Numbered from the stretch's first letter, positions 43,441 to 56,261 are shown. The stretch is DNA of 64,000 nt from Bursaphelenchus xylophilus (GCA_904066235.2 CAJFCV020000001.1:7936001-8000000), one strand, 5' to 3'. The notes: generated by a model not told the origin, from the letters alone. Translations and numbers: made by a program.

Positions 43441-46400
43441 TACTACTAAGGGTGCAAGTCATCTATCGACTTGTGATCGGAGTCGGCAGAAAGTGCTGTA
43501 ATTTCGTAGAAAAACCAAGAATTGCATCCGGACCTTTCCAGATCACTTTATCTTTACTGTTGATCCTCCCTTCTGTGCTGCATCAGCAAAAAAGAGACAG
43601 ATTGTGGTCTTGACGTTCAGAGAAGTCAAGTGATTGGTTCCAAATATTATCTTTATTAACGCAAAAAATTTAATTCCCATAAAAGGAATTCCTGGTACCA
43701 TAATTGATAAGTTTTGGAGACGAATTTACAACCTCCAGACAACGAGCTTGTACTTCTAAAGTAAATGTATTTACTGCTTCGTTGCATCATCGGACACCGG
43801 AAACAAACCGTTCTTCTTTTCTATTTCAAACATTTACTACAATATAAAATAGACACTACGAAGCAGAGCTGTTCCTCGCACTAACCAGATTACCTGCTCC
43901 GGCGTCGGATTCTGCGATACTTTCGATTCATTTTTCTCATCGGTTTTGGCATTTTATGACGCAATCTCTCACCAATTCAATTATTGTAAGAAAAGAACGG
44001 ACCCCAAATGCATATGAAATGCAACTGATCGGACGATCAAAGTACCGTTACACTCGGGCCGCCTTGGCGAGTAGCCAATTCAAGTTCAAAGTCTTCTTTC
44101 GAGGGGTGCAAATCGAGTAAAGTAACCCAAAAAATAAGTAATAAAAATTTATTTTAATAAATAATTTATATTTATAAATACAATAAGTATATACATTTTG
44201 TATATAGCATAAATTAAGTAACCGTATCGTTTCACTGATAGTTGAGGCCCATTCGGAGAAGGCACTGAGATCGGGAAGGCGCTTACTGACAGAGTTACTT
44301 CGTCATTTGGAGCAAGAAATGGGGGTAGAACAAGGCTTAGCGTCGTCGCAAAGAAACCATCTTGGTCTGACGTTGATGGACTGACTGCATGGAAGCTACA
44401 TCATCGACTGAGATCAGGATGTGGATCATGGTGGAGGCAAGGGAATCGGTAGATCAAAGCTATCAACAAAACCGATGGAATTAATCGACGGAATGAGCGA
44501 AAAAGGGATTGGACTCGTGCAGAGAATATGGCCAGAAGAACGGGCCAAACCCCTTTTATACTCCCGCCGGGCACGCCTTTGAAAGGGGGATTAATAATTC
44601 TGGCCACGCCCTCCCGGGTTTAGCATTTTGGGACAAGAAACCAAGACGGTGGAATCCCCTTAGGGCAGCGAATTTCAAAACTTGAAAATAATTCTTGGAC
44701 TCAAATCAAAGATCGAGTATGGGGTCTTAATCTTAGGTTAATCAAGTTTCCAAATAAGACAAGTAAGATGTCCTTGGATTGTAAAATGAGAAGCTCTTTG
44801 AAGAACTTGCAATTAGCTGATGATGGCGACTGATCCGCTTATATATCTTCTCTCATGATTGTACAGTACCCGGAACATATAAACATTTCACGGAAGTTAT
44901 CGACCAGTGACTAATTGATACGGTAATAAGATTTGGAAATTTATTTTTTCCGATTTTTAATCAAGATAGTGCATCTGTTTACACTTTTTTATTTACAATT
45001 GTTTTTTTTTGTTTTGTAAGTGTTTAACTGTAATCTGTTATTCGTTTCATTTTCAGTTTATAATTGTAAGTTTTACACTTGAGACAGAGCATAATTTGTA
45101 GAAAAAATTCAAAAGTGATGGCAAGCAAAGTACAAGCCGCAGTAATTTATAACATGCCCAAATATATAATTTTAAGCATCCGGAAACGATTAAAATACAT
45201 GCAGACTAATAAAGACCATTTCATTAGTCATCTGGCCATCTATTCCTGGTCATGTCGTGGAATCCCTCTGCAATTTGTTACGTGTAAATTCATTTATTTT
45301 ATTTTACACCAACCAAACCTCGTGTCCCAAACTTTGGAAATGTTATGTTGGGGGGATGTGGGCTCAAGGCGATTAGTTTTTTGAACGAAAAATGCCAAAG
45401 GTAAATACATTAGATACGGTATTTTTGGTCACCGGGAGATCAGGAAATGAGTGGTAAGGATACTGTAACCTAATATGAAACTACGATGGACCCATAAATC
45501 GGGTCTGGACACCAATAAAAGTTTTGTAACTGGTTATCCCAATTATACCAGATAATCAAAATTCAAACTTATTCAGAACTTGAGAGAAACGAAAAGAAAC
45601 TTCCAATTTGAATAAATAATATTTATTATCATAACTTATCGATGAATGAGATCTGTCAAGAAGAATACAAATCAAATGGTCATCGTCCTCCGCAACGGCC
45701 GTCTTCTTTTATTGCAATTGGTACATTTAACCTCTCCATCCGTGTGAATCAAGATGTGAAACATGACTTCTTAGCACCACCAATAGGCACTTACAGTTAC
45801 TGTTTAGAGACGAGAGTTCGAAGAACGCAAAGCAGTAGCTGAATAGTAGAGCTTATGTATTTCTCACCCGTTTTCTCTTGGCCATCTTTTAGGCCGACTC
45901 CGCCCCTTTTCCGGATATTTTCTTTTTTAATCGCCGTCTCTGACTGTAATTAATTGTAACACCTAAATAGACAATTCATAAAGATATGGCTACTAATTGA
46001 CATTAATTAAATATTATATAATCAGCATTTCTTTATTATTCTGGAAAGGTTGGGAAAGGATTAAACCGGGATTTAAAGGCCAGTTTGTAACAAAAGCTAA
46101 AGAAAATCACCGTTAAAGACGAAGCTGAGTCAAGAAATTGAGAAAAAACTACTCATCCTATTCTTCTCATAGCTCTACGGATTGTAATTTTTGTAATTAA
46201 GATAAAATTAGACTTCATGTCCGTCAATTATGGGCGTATTTCTGAAAATCCTTGCAGTGTTGAGGATATCTGAAAATTTCAGAAAAATGCCCACAACGGT
46301 TTCTGCCCATTACGGACCGTTGCCTTAGGCTAATATTTAAGAAACTTTTCTTCATGACAATTTATGCATATATGTACATATATGTCTTGTCTAAATTTGA

Positions 46401-47785
46401 TGTTATCAGCTGGTATGATTTATTAGACAACCTGCCCATATTTTCGCCCCGATATCCGCGGTTCGAGCGGATATCTCGTCAGAGTTCGCTGCCGGCAACG
46501 ACACCAGGGGTCGAGCCCCAGGGCGTTGGAGAGGGGTGATGTTCTACTAGGGAATGTATTATTTGAACGAACAATAAATGTAAAACCAAGCCTTGGCTAA
46601 GGTCACTGGGAATGGGACCCCGTAGGCCAGCAGGTCTGACTTGCGGACTGGAGTAGCAGCAAAGCGCCTTGGCTCTCCCCTCCTACAAATATAAATTAAA
46701 ATAAATTATGCAGTCAAGCAAAGTCAACCTGAATTGTACAAGGCGCCTTAATTGAGGTTATAGAAATCTGAGAAAAGCGTCAAATTCCATTTAGAGGGAA
46801 TCCATCGAGACTCCCCACCATTTCTAATCAAAAGACTAAACTAAAGTCACCCATGCAAAGTGAGTGCAATTAACGCAGATTCACTCCCCCACCCTCACCA
46901 CACAAGTCCAAGAACACATTCATGATACTATTTCCAGCTAATTGGCATACCTTTATGTGGGTTTTATTTTGTATTCAGTTAAATAAAATACTTTATTCAA
47001 CTCTTCGATATGTTTCTAAAATAAGGTTGTTTGTAGACGGAGAAGACTGGATATGTATCTAGAGAATGTGCAGCAGAAAAAGCGCAGATAATCCAAGTAA
47101 TCTCAGATTGTAACATTTTCCTGAACTTTTGGAGGGAAGAACAAGAAAACTGAATGTCACAGATGCATTCTAACGCGTCAAAACCCTCTCTCGGAATTCA
47201 AATCTGCTAATAGTCAATCCCTGCACCTTCATTAAGAGTTTATTTCATTACAATATCCTTTATCTTAATTTAAGTGTAATTGTTTTGGACTCAGGTTGAT
47301 GGAGAAACCGGTAAGAGACAGTAATATGAAATAAAAATACAATACAAGTAAAAATACAAGTTCTGGAATCATCTGCATTCAATTCATTTCGTAGACAGTA
47401 ATATTATAATTTTTTTTTTTAAAAAAAAAGTAAAAACAGAAAAATTTCAAAAATTTTTCAGAAAATCTTTTATCTCCCGCTTTATATTCAAATTACTTTT
47501 GCATTCAAAAAATTTAAAAAAAAGTCGAGTTTTGTCATAAAAAATCAATAAATGTTGACATTTTGTCATAATTTGTTTTTTGCCTCTCAAAACTTGGCTG
47601 TAAGGTTGAAATTTACTTGTCCGGAGTCGGGAAATAAACGGGGAAAAATTGAAAATCTGACTGCCAACTATTGGATTGCTAAACTTTTTGGTTGTTAAAG
47701 TACTAGTTTTGTTTGTTGTAGTTGGGAAAATAGAGAATATCACTCCAAACATGATTAGGTTAATGAATAACTTGCCACTTATTCA
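43441..47785. other. 4.3-kb stretch without a convincing gene
   Basis: ORFs of up to about 100 codons exist (for example 45079-45384) but have no splice logic, motif or family match. A GC-richer island at 46440-46690 contains a perfect hairpin, GATATCCGC / GCGGATATC with a 7-nt loop (46451-46475). 44150-44220 is almost pure AT. It could hold non-coding RNA or regulatory DNA. Confidence 0.35.
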
Positions 47786-47789
47786 TTAA

Positions 47790-47925
47790 CGACTTCATAT
47801 TGGTACTATATTGGACTAATTTAGGCTAATTTTATAAATACCCGAATATACCCGAGATTTCGGGTATATACCCGGGTATATACCCGCGTGGTGAATTTAC
47901 CCGAATTTTCCGAACCCTACTTGAG
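47790..47925. repeat. Longest copy of the ATACCCG repeat
   Basis: CTTCATATTGGTAC, then GGCTAATTTTATAAATACCC, repeated ATACCCG and CGGGTATA units, then CGTGGTGAATTTACCCGAAT. Fragments occur at 1528, 21470 and 27803. The short palindromic CCCGGGTA units suggest a terminal or foldback structure. Confidence 0.6.
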
Positions 47926-48176
47926 CGTACCGGTAAAATTTCAGCACGAATCCCTAGTAATAGCACTGCCGTATTATTTTTCGACTGTTAAAATTACAAA
48001 AGTTGGGTTTGAATGACGCAACGGTGTCTGGTCACATGAAACTTGCTTTACATTTGGCCATTTAATCGTTTTAGAGCCATAAACAAGGGTGGATTTGAGC
48101 GAAGAAAGCTGCTTATCTCACATATGTTAATTTATATTGAGTAAGTTTTGCGCAGAGATGTCTGTGATCGGAGTTG

Positions 48177-48992
48177 GACGATTGGGGAAAAAGACGATTG
48201 GGGAAAGGGACGATTGGGGAAAAAGACGATTGGGGAAAAGTACGATTGGGGAAACCGAAAAGTATTATTTTCTTCGATGCAAATGTCGAAATTAGGATAA
48301 TCGAGGGTGCTGATTTCGAAAATCATGTTCATTTTTCCTCTAGTACTATATAGTACTATTGTGATACTATATAGTACGAGGTCAAAATATGGCTTTTGAC
48401 GTTAATGGTGTTGTTTTGATGCTTAGTACTCTTCAAAAACACGTTTTAAAGACTTGGTGCTATATAGTACTACCTGATACTATGTAGTACGAGGTGTAAA
48501 GTTGGCCTTTAGGCGTTCGTGGTGTTGTTCTGGTGCTTAGTACGCCTATTTTTACTTCGTACTACATAGTATCAGACAGTACTATATATAGCACCAAGTC
48601 TTTAAAACGTGTTTTTGAAGAGTACTAAGCATCAAAACAACACCATTAACGTCAAAAGCCATATTTTCACTTCGTACTATATAGTATCAGAATAGTACTA
48701 TGTAGTACTAGAGGAAAAATATACATGATTTTTGAAATCAGCACCCTCGAAAACCCCTGAATCGAGTATTTACGAAAAAAAATCAGAAATTACTACTTTA
48801 CAGTACTTCTTAAGGAAAAAAGTAAGAATCAAAAAAATGAATGTGATTTTTGAAATCAGCACCCTCGATTATCCTAATTTCGACATTTGCATCGAAGAAA
48901 ATAATACTTTTCGGTTTCCCCAATCGTACTTTTCCCCAATCGTCTTTTTCCCCAATCGTCCCTTTCCCCAATCGTCTTTTTCCCCAATCGTG
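48177..48992. mobile_element. 0.8-kb foldback with CGATTGGGGAAA direct repeats
   Basis: Five CGATTGGGGAAA units (48177-48255) are mirrored by five TTTCCCCAATCG units (48917-48990). The inverted match continues inward through TATTATTTTCTTCGATGCAA and TTAGGATAATCGAGGGTGCT. A second palindrome lies inside (48341-48712). Subterminal pieces match the foldback at 11306-13530. Confidence 0.85.
48341..48712. mobile_element. Nested palindromic element with TAGTACTATATAGTAC units
   Basis: The ends TAGTACTATATAGTACTA and TAGTACTATGTAGTACTA are self-complementary motifs repeated four times. The arms share GTTAATGGTGTTGTTTTGAT and CAAAAACACGTTTTAAAGAC in inverted order about 110 bp apart. Two further internal copies of the TAGTAC unit divide the element. 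Confidence 0.8.
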
Positions 48993-48999
48993 GCATTTT

Positions 49000-51400
49000 T
49001 TATCCCAGAATATATATTTTTACCTCTCTAGTCTCTGTCGTCCCAAAGCTGGCTAAATTTAGAAATGTGAGGACTGATCACGTTTTATAATTTATTTAAA
49101 TTATTTCTCGTTGTCAACGAAAAAAACAATTTTGAAATCTGAATACGAAGGGAATTGTGATGTATGTAACAGACAAAGATCCCCTTTTAAAACATCTAAA
49201 GGTCAGAAATCCAAATTATGATGACGCAATGTATAAGTACAACATAGCATTATGTCATCTTTGCATCGGTTCTGATATTCTATCGATCATGTATTGTAGA
49301 ATTTCATTTTGGGCAGATTGAATTTTAGGGTTTGTGTTCTCGGCTAGCCAAAGAGTTTTACTGGCCCAGAGCCGCATAAATGGCTGGCTTTGAGGACTAA
49401 TCCAGGTCTTTGAGTAGCCATTCATGGATTTTTCGGCCAATCCGGCCCTTTTCTAATTGAAGACGAATAACGGCATCAACGGCAAATGCAGTAGAAGTAC
49501 GATCGACTTCTCCAAACCTATTGTAAAAAACAACAAATTTGGTAGTCGTTATCGTTAAATCGCACGCCCCAGAGGAAGTATAATGCCTCTGAAGACTTTT
49601 TTTTCAATATTTACAATATGTAAAAAATACTTCTTAATTGAAATAAACCCAAGGAAGATAAATTTATCCTCAAAATTATGATTTTACTTTTAAAGAACAT
49701 TTTTGATGATAAATACAGAGAAAATTGTAGTGGAGCGTAAGATACAAAACACATGAGAATGTGATTCGATTCTGATCCGCGCTCTCGAACAACGTGATGG
49801 ACCTTAAAGAGTGCGTTTTGTGCTTCAAGTTTGTATTTTTAATTCGACAAACAAATTAGTCGGTGACCCATTTAGCAAAAACAAATAAAGTATTATAGTA
49901 AAACACCCAAGTCAATCAATCTACGTAATTTTCCCATGGATTTTCGAACGCTTTTTCGAGAAATGACTCAACGGTTACAATTAAGAAAATACCGAGCTAA
50001 TCCCCAAATCTCGACAGTATCCCTGCGCCTAATCTCAAAAATTTTTGAGACAAGATGGCCAGATTAAAATATTAATTAAAATGCTCTCTTTATCAGTGGA
50101 TAAAGGCCTTTTTCAGTCCTCATTGTACTGTTTAAACTGTCGACTGTTCCTAATTATACCACCCAGACTGACAAAAGGCACTTAACTGTAGTATTCCTGG
50201 GCCCTGATCCAGGAATAATCCTCTTTTTTCGGTTGCCCAAGATCGTGGAAGTTGGTAACCTGAGGTAATCCCCGGATTACCCAACGATATTATCCACGCG
50301 GGCTCTTATTCAATCGACCAATTACTTCCCGATTATTCATTATTTGATAGGGAGAATTAGCATAAAACTCTCTGCATCTAAATCCGCTTTCAAAATTATG
50401 TAAAATACTAATTACTAATTAGCATTTCCGCGCGATTTCAATGCAAAAAGTAACTATTTTCGAAGCCATACCAGATGGACCGGGCGTCGGAATGTCTAAT
50501 AGAGCATGGGGATCATAAACAAGCATAGTAATAAGTAATATATTAGAAGGAACAATACCGATCTGAGAGGGGGACGGGTCCCTTTCATTACTTTATTATT
50601 ACTTCTCCCCTTTCCCGAGGCCCAAGGTCATTAACTCGGCCCCAGACAAAAGATTACATCCAATCTGTTTGTTTCCATCTAAAAACGGCCTTGAAACAGT
50701 TACAGTATACCCCATAAACAAGTAATTTGCTCTGCAGTAAGTCCGTTACGTAGCAATCGAAAGAAAAAAAAGATTACAACGTCCAGAAAAGAAGGAGAAG
50801 TTCTGTTGAAAAAATTACAATTTCAGGGTCTAAAAATTGGAAGTATTACACCCGGCTAAGCGTCACATTTACTTTACATCTCCATCCGTCTCCAAAAAAT
50901 GTCCTTTATTGCTGATCCGACCAGCAAACATGATGAAAGTGCCTTTTCTAGGGATCTTTCAAAAGAATCAAATGCAATAGAAAGGTCAGCAATGCAACGA
51001 AGATTAGACCGCTTCAAAACATCCTAATCTTGTTTGTTGACAATCGATTACAACAACTCAGGTCAATTGGGAGATTAGGGCCAAAGATCCTGGACTGAAA
51101 TAAAACAATCTTGTCCCTTCTTTCCAGATGTCTCTAATTGATCCTAAATATCATTAATTACTGTAAACAAACACGGGATTAATAGAAGAAAGTCCACTGG
51201 ATCGGATTAGGAGGTGTCTAATAACCGATGCCCTCCGGGGATTTAGTCGACAAATATCAAAGCAAGCCTTACAGTGTAAAACATCACTTTCGACTACTTA
51301 CTACTAATCCGAGGACGATTTAAGCCGGTCTTCTAGTGTCTGCAAACACAGACGAAAAATTATTTTGGGGTTCTTTTTAGGTCACATTTTGCAAATTAGA
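49000..51400. other. Intergenic stretch, no gene; fragment of CTAGCCAA repeat
   Basis: 49330-49440 has GGCTAGCCAAAGAG and GGCTGGCTTTGAGG, related to the repeats at 8800-9290 and 26060-26175. 50000-51300 looks unique and has many GGATTA/TAATCC and TAATTAC words, which could be homeodomain sites, but no test is possible here. Confidence 0.4.
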
Positions 51401-51404
51401 TGGC

Positions 51405-51657
51405 GACCTCCCCCCAGAATTGTTGGTCCGCTACGTCCTGTGGAGGCTCCTACTTTTAGACGGCGCATATCTCAGAAAATACGTAAAATCAAGCTGCTTA
51501 AGAACACGTAGAAACTAGCTGCCCAATTTCGGGATTTAGGGGTGACGAATCAATCGCAAGTTGCCTTAAACTCCTACAGAAACCTCTTTCCTCTCAACTT
51601 TTCACAGTTGTACAAATTGTACAATATTTTAAAAAATGATGCTTCATGAGTTTCTAA
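51405..51657. repeat. Diverged fragment of the CAAGG-end element
   Basis: GGAGGCTCCTACTTTTAGAC, CATATCTCAGAAAATACGTA and AGCTGCCCAATTTCGGGATT match the left part of the element at 3983-4575. It abuts the next element. Confidence 0.55.
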
Positions 51658-52318
51658 CAAGGGACCGGCAAATAATTGTCACCTGCTTTCTTAACGAAAC
51701 ATTGAAAGAGCATTAAAGATAGTGTATAACGAAAAAAAAAATAGCTGCCCAATTTTACTTTGGACAAAGTTATGGCCAAAATAAAGATTTTAGCCTAATT
51801 TCCGCGTCACTTTATAAGCTCTTGGAATTGCATCAAAGTTGTTTTACAAGGGCCTATAAATATAAATTTTTTCGAAAAAATACGATAAAATGGTAAAATC
51901 GGCCAAAAACACTATTGCTGAAACGGTGGAAGTTGGTAAGGCTAGGACAGAAAAAATTGAGATTTGCGTTTGTGAATGACTGTCGTATAAATGTATTTCC
52001 AAAGCTTTTTCCTCTAATTTTCCCATTAACCTAGTTTCACTGACAACTTTTTGTAACTAACAGTAATGTCTAATAACTCATAACCGAGGATTAGTAAGGC
52101 CAGAAAAACGACCGTGAAAGACGTTTTTGGATACGAGGAAATCAATTCAGACGATTTCAAGCCGCCAGGATTACTGTAATATAAGAAAACAGCGTTTTGG
52201 CCGCATATAACCCCTTTAATAAAACGGTCATAACTTTGCCCAAACATATATTGGGCAGTTAATTTTTTCTTGCGTTGTACACTATTTTCAATGCTCGTTT
52301 AAATGATATACGTTTTGT
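51658..52318. mobile_element. Truncated CAAGGGATC-end element, copy 2
   Basis: It starts CAAGGGACCGGCAAATAATT after TAA and follows the 11794-12824 element with rearrangement (CTGCTTTCTTAACGAAAC, ATCGGCCAAAAACACTATTG, GCGTTTTGGCCGCATATAAC). The right terminus is lost and the sequence passes into a tRNA-like body (52425-52515) shared with 4200-4350. Confidence 0.75.
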
Positions 52319-52424
52319 CGACCTCACTCCAATTTTGTCGCGCGACATCCGCGATAAATGTGTCAGGACTTTGCACAAAGCTTTGTCGCGACTAGTAAAT
52401 CTTGGCACAGAAATTTATTTTCCG

Positions 52425-52515
52425 GACCTTCAACTTCAAAAAAAGTTGATTCGGGTCAAAAGAGAAATGGAACCCTACGGCAGTGATCATTCCCGATGAG
52501 AGAGTATGCGAAACG
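52425..52515 (-). repeat. Third copy of the tRNA-like body, inverted
   Basis: CCTTCAACTTCAAAAAAAGT, then GATTCGGGTCAAAAG and GAAATGGAACCC, is the reverse complement of the 4256-4310 segment, including a mutated T-arm. The A box side has decayed. Confidence 0.65.
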
Positions 52516-52599
52516 CGGAGTGCGGTCACAGAAAAAAAAATTTCGGCCATACAGAATTTGGCTAATTTGGCCAAAAATAAAGAAGTTATAGCCAATTCA

Positions 52600-55290
52600 A
52601 ATCGGGCCACAAAGGTGGCACACCCTGTATTTGCATGTTTCGTGCAGAAAAAATTATTGTTTTTGTGGAAACTTTACACCATACGGCCCTTTTGGAGTCC
52701 GGGAATACCCAACATGGATAAAATGTGGTTTCAATTATAAGTGTCCGATTTATTCGTATTTTAGGACCCTCAAGCGGAGAGTGAGGGACCGTTATCTTTG
52801 AACCTTACACTCTCACTTAGATTCGAATAATAAATCGAAAAAAAGGTATTTGTAAACAGAAAGCATTTTTACTGCTGAACCTTACAATTCAACCGGATTT
52901 AGGAAGTAATACTCTTAAGATTACTATTAAGAGGCCAGAAAGTACCTGGGTCTTCTAATCCCCAGCTAAATGCTATATTTGGTCTTTGTTCTACTAGAGT
53001 TTAGCATGGATAATATATTTTGGAAATGATTTATGAAAATTAAAGCCAATTTAAGACATCTGTTGTTTTCTATAAAAACAGGGGGAATACCCGAAATGAA
53101 ACTTTCAAAATTTTTAAATTGCAATTTGCTGAATTGTATTTCTTTTCGATAAAATTTTACATCCATGAGTATTGTCGCAGTATTCTATGCACCGGAGCAG
53201 AATATAAATGAAGGTCTGGGGTATAAAACAGATGAGAAAAGGGCCTATAATAAAAGTTGCAAGTACCATGTCATGTTTTCATCTTCTCATACCTACAACT
53301 CCTAAAGGATAACACCAACATAGAAAAATAACGTGCGGAAGCTCATCGTATTTACATTCAGAGGGGGCTTACAGATGGAATATAGTCTTAAGGAGCAAAA
53401 AAAGTCCGAAATAAATCTGGGAAGACAGGGATCCGCATGTTTCAGAGACAAAGTCGTGTCAGTATGTCTGCCAAATATTTAAAAAAAGACCATCAACTAG
53501 AGTAGCCTTACAGTACTCCTATAAGGTCGTTTCTTGACCAAAATTTGCATTATAATGGGGACTAGATTAATTGGAGATAATCTGCACATCTTTTTTTTAT
53601 TTTAATACTCCAAAAGCCATAAAAAGTAACTGATTTGCACGGTGACTGAGTCCTTTAAGCCCACCTACACACCCTCAGGACATTTCCGGAAGAGTACTAA
53701 AAAAAGAGTTATTTTTAGTCGAACTGATCCAAATTTATATTGTACTTGGCGGCACTTGACGGCACAGCTCCATCTCTCCGCGACACCAAACAGCGCTACC
53801 TGACGGAAGTCTGATTGTGAGATATTTATTTTTAATCATTACGTAAGAAAAGGACACGACAAAAGACGGAAATTAGTTTCGGGCCAAGCATTTTCATCTA
53901 GTTACACGATTACTCAATGTAGGCGAGAAAATTTGTAAAAAGTGGCCAGAAAAGGTAAGGAAATTAAAATTTGAGACAGTGTAACATAGTTAATAAAGCC
54001 AAAAAAGGTTACTTGTTTGAATAAAAATCTCTGGAAATGTCACGCGTGTTCTAAAAGAGGCCTTAATCAAATAATTAATTCGGAAACCGTTACTGTGTGC
54101 CCGGATAAACAGATTGGATCCTGGTTTACCCTAATCTATGGGCAATTCCTTTTGCACGTTCACTTTCAATCTAAAACAACATCTATAAGTCACATACAGA
54201 TATTTGTGACGTAGATAATGAAGAGTGAAGGGATTTGGAACAAGCCTACATCCATGTGGCTGCGTGTGGATCCATATGTTTACAGCCTCTCCGGACATCC
54301 TGATCTTGTCTATAAGACCCGGATAAGGGCCTCTTTATATCCGGTCTGCGTAACGATGACTATTTTCATTATTAAAATCATTTCAAAAAACAGAAACAAG
54401 CATATGCCGCAGAAAAGTTACCAAAAAAAATTAATTACTACTTAAGGTCACTAGCTTCCCTCTGACGTTGTACGTAGGTTGCCCTGTTACGTAGTAATGT
54501 AAGTGATTACTGTTCGGAAAGCATTTCCTATCCAGCAAACGAATTACAAGTAATTACGAAGTAAACAACGTAACCAAGTCAAAAAGTTTTTCTTTCGGGA
54601 TTAGAGTATAAAAATACTCACTCCAGATGGTGATGTAAAGGGATCAGACAAGGAAAAGTGTAACCCCAAATTACGTCAAAAAGTTTAAAATTTGCAGAGA
54701 ATAGGGATTAGAGGGTAATCTGCTGCACCGATCTACTGTAACCGAGTTCTGATTCATAAGACCATCCAAAACGAGTGCACCTTTTTTGAATCAGACGGAT
54801 TAAAAAAAGTACTCAGATTTTAGTATGGATTTGGACAAAACAGCCTCAGGGCATCGAAACGGCACAATTTCAAAATAAAATTTGAAAGTAAAACTCACAA
54901 ATCCGATGAGAAAATCTGCTATTTCGAATCATTTCTAAATGTCGAAAATTTGCTTTCACAACGTCAGAATTACCCTTTTTGTAGAGATCTAATTTGCATA
55001 ATGTTTGCAACAAAATGCCGAATAAATAAAATGTGTACTGGGGAATTCATTTATTCGACGAGTTTCGGTGTCGTTTCGTGGCTCAAAACATTCTCGATGG
55101 AAGGTGGCGACTCTTGTCTTACCGGTCATTTGCCCCAAAAAGAGGATTCTGACCCCAAAAACCTCAAACTCAATCCATTAAAAGGTAAGGTCATAGCAAG
55201 TATGCTCATAGACTGTTTTTACATCTTTTACATGGAAAGGGTCAAAGATACGTTCAGTTTGGGGTGCCTGTAAGGTGACTGTAGAGGAAA
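52600..55290. other. 2.7-kb stretch without a recognised gene
   Basis: Short ORFs only (for example 54950-55273), with no conserved motif or splice structure. No shared repeat was noticed, apart from the GC-rich arm starting at 55300. Confidence 0.35.
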
Positions 55291-55409
55291 GCAGGCCCGT
55301 ATGGGGCGGGGATCCACAGGGAAAGTACCTATGGGGTAGGCAAAGCCCGGGGGTAGCTCCTACGGGGCAACGCAAGCACCGAGGTTGCCGGGTCCTGGGG
55401 AAATTTATA

Positions 55410-55635
55410 CTACGGGCGCTCAAAAGTTCGGACAATTTCCGCACTGTACATTCTTCTTTTATTTTCATCCGCATCTTTCCGCATTTGTCGCCGCAATTCC
55501 CGTTTTTGCACTACTAGATACGTGTGCTTTTGCGTGCGACAAACCCGAATTTTCGCTCGCGACGTCGGCGGTAAATGAAAACCCAAACTTTCGCACTGTG
55601 CGAAAATTGTCCGAACTTTTTTTGAGCGCCCGTAG
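55410..55635. mobile_element. 226-bp MITE, CTACGGGCGCTC ends, TA duplication
   Basis: CTACGGGCGCTCAAAA and TTTTGAGCGCCCGTAG are inverted ends, and the match continues through GTTCGGACAATTT. TA flanks both sides (55408-55409 and 55636-55637), as for Tc1/mariner-type MITEs. The interior is non-coding. Confidence 0.85.
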
Positions 55636-55671
55636 TATAACTGTTGGCTACTTTTTAGACGTCACCTTGTT

Positions 55672-55839
55672 ATCGGTCTGTCGGGAAAATAACGGGAGGT
55701 CGTCGCAGCAAAATCTTTGGCCTTGTCGAAAAAGGGATGCAATCGCGCACCAAATCTCCAACTTCGGCAGCCGTCGCAAAGCGATGATGGGCGATTCCAA
55801 GGCGCGACGACCCGCCACTATTTTCCCGACAGACTGATA
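55672..55839. mobile_element. MITE with CGGTCTGTCGGGAAAATAAC ends
   Basis: The left end GGTCTGTCGGGAAAATAACG and the right end TATTTTCCCGACAGACTG are inverted copies. The interior GTCGCGCACC/AAAGCGATGATGGGCGAT matches 9630-9772 and fragments at 27470 and 29170. Confidence 0.8.
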
Positions 55840-56261
55840 AAATTTTTGAATGGCAGAAATGTTTGAAAGAGAGCCGATTATAAGGTAGTTCGGCACGCAG
55901 AATCCGATCATCACATTCGTGTTTTTACAGTCCTATTAATTACTGAATATTTATAATAAATGGAGCTTATTATAATAACGGATGACCGCAACCGTTTTAC
56001 CGGGTTTCAATAGAAAAGAGCATCTTGTTTATATATACCACTATATGCAGAGGGAAACTTCCTTCCCGTTAATGTTGGACCCATTTAAAAAATTGTTACA
56101 AGATTGCGGCATAAAAAGTAGCCAGCAGTTATATAAGTAAAACGTTCTTGTTGCCCCGTGGGGGTTACCCCGGGCTTTGCCTTCCCCATACGTCCCATAG
56201 AATCCCTATTCTCCGCGTGGCTATAAAACGATTGGACGGCGGAAGGGGGTGATTTCTGCGT

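Noticed and set aside
45079..45384. 101-codon ORF as a host gene
   Set aside because: No conserved motif, no flanking splice sites and a composition typical of random AT-rich ORFs.
47447..47752. 101-codon basic ORF on the minus strand
   Set aside because: Low-complexity Phe/Lys/Asn composition caused by AT-richness; no homology recognised.
55178..55837. Overlapping ORFs of 98-150 codons
   Set aside because: They run across the GC-rich arms and two MITEs on both strands, so they are explained by base composition of the repeats.
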